In this document: positions 5,360-5,650 of the stretch, piece by piece
Position numbering within the stretch: the stretch's first letter is position 1
Layout: the number at the start of each line of letters is the position of its first letter
NCBI GenBank assembly: GCA_949283905.1
Contig: CASDUB010000075.1
Location: forward strand, 1-5,650
Direction of reading: 5' to 3'
Length of the DNA: 5,650 nucleotides
Source: an uncultured Lachnospiraceae bacterium
Lineage (GTDB): Bacteria; Bacillota; Clostridia; Lachnospirales; Lachnospiraceae
The notes under the pieces: generated by a model
The model's input: only the letters and a program-made list of their open reading frames with translations
Database searches by the model: none
Told to the model about the DNA's origin: nothing
Program-made: the position numbers and the translations under genes

Positions 5360-5650
5360 ATGAAGTTCAGAATGAAAAAGCTTCTTGTTTTATTACTCTC
5401 GGCAAGCATGATCATGGGTACTGCCGTTTATTCGCAGGCGGATGAAGAGATTGTTTTGACGGAAGCATTGGAAGAAACCATAAAAGAAACGGCGGAAGCT
5501 GATACTGAAAATAAAGAGATTGATAAAGAGATTAATAATAGTGAGACGTTAGAAGTCAATTCGGAAGACAAGACTGAAATTGAAACAGAAGAAAAATCCG
5601 AAGTGAAAACTGATGTCGGGGATGAATTGAAAACTGAAGATGAAACTGAA
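5360..5650 (+). CDS. Exported protein with acidic low-complexity N-terminal region; 3' end outside window
   Basis: ATG at 5360 has AAAGGGG (5347-5353) seven bases ahead and stays open to the window end (97 codons visible). Residues 1-27 form a clear Sec signal peptide: basic start (MKFRMKK), hydrophobic core (LLVLLLSASMIMGTAV) and a likely cleavage site after SQA at 27. No cysteine follows, so it is not a lipoprotein at this site. The next 70 residues are a linker of mainly Glu, Asp, Lys, Thr and Ser (22 Glu and 7 Asp), with TE/KTE/ETE-like repeats and no predicted fold. Such linkers typically precede a folded surface or ligand-binding domain, which would lie beyond the window. Spacing and strand suggest cotranscription with cbiL under B12 control, so a corrinoid- or cobalt-related role at the cell surface is a reasonable guess but unproven. 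Confidence 0.8.
   Translation, partial: MKFRMKKLLVLLLSASMIMGTAVYSQADEEIVLTEALEETIKETAEADTENKEIDKEINNSETLEVNSEDKTEIETEEKSEVKTDVGDELKTEDETE

Noticed and set aside
1..5650. CRISPR array, IS element or integrase
   Set aside because: No regularly spaced direct repeats, transposase or recombinase motifs, or target-site duplications were found on either strand.

Overview
The window looks like chromosome from a low-GC Gram-positive anaerobe, most likely a Clostridia/Lachnospiraceae-type gut bacterium. The reasons are AT-rich intergenic DNA, strong GGAGG-type ribosome binding sites, a bacitracin/lantibiotic-type ABC ATPase, a cobalamin riboswitch in front of an anaerobic-type corrin methyltransferase gene, and a HipA/CtkA-like kinase. 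This taxonomy is inference from style and gene content. All recognisable genes are on the + strand.

Layout. (1) 1-549: the C-terminal part of an ABC transporter ATPase, cut by the window edge and closed by a strong hairpin terminator (555-607). (2) 651-1532: a self-contained fic gene (class II Fic protein, putative AMP transferase) with its own extended -10 promoter and terminator. (3) 1533-1791: non-coding DNA with a second bidirectional-looking terminator (1665-1727) that has no obvious gene to terminate. (4) 1792-3017: a promoter and two overlapping genes, a 100-residue helical protein of unknown family and a 295-residue HipA/CtkA-like kinase. Together they have the layout of a toxin-antitoxin-like pair. 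(5) 3035-4000: a ten-helix membrane acyltransferase starting 17 bases after the kinase. (6) 4001-4302: AT-rich spacer carrying a 165-base, three-hairpin element closed by a 9-bp terminal inverted repeat, then a sigma-70-type promoter. (7) 4303-4613: cobalamin riboswitch with an intrinsic terminator. (8) 4656-5650: cbiL/cobI-type C20-methyltransferase, then the start of an exported, very acidic protein cut by the window end.

How it fits together. The right part is a vitamin-B12-repressed unit: when cobalamin is plentiful the riboswitch should stop transcription before cbiL and the exported protein. The middle (about 610-3017) reads as a small accessory islet of two protein-modifying enzyme modules, Fic and a HipA-like kinase, each with its own promoter, placed between ordinary transport and cell-surface genes. 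The most interesting items are the kinase with its non-HTH partner and the cloverleaf-like repeat element at 4084-4248.
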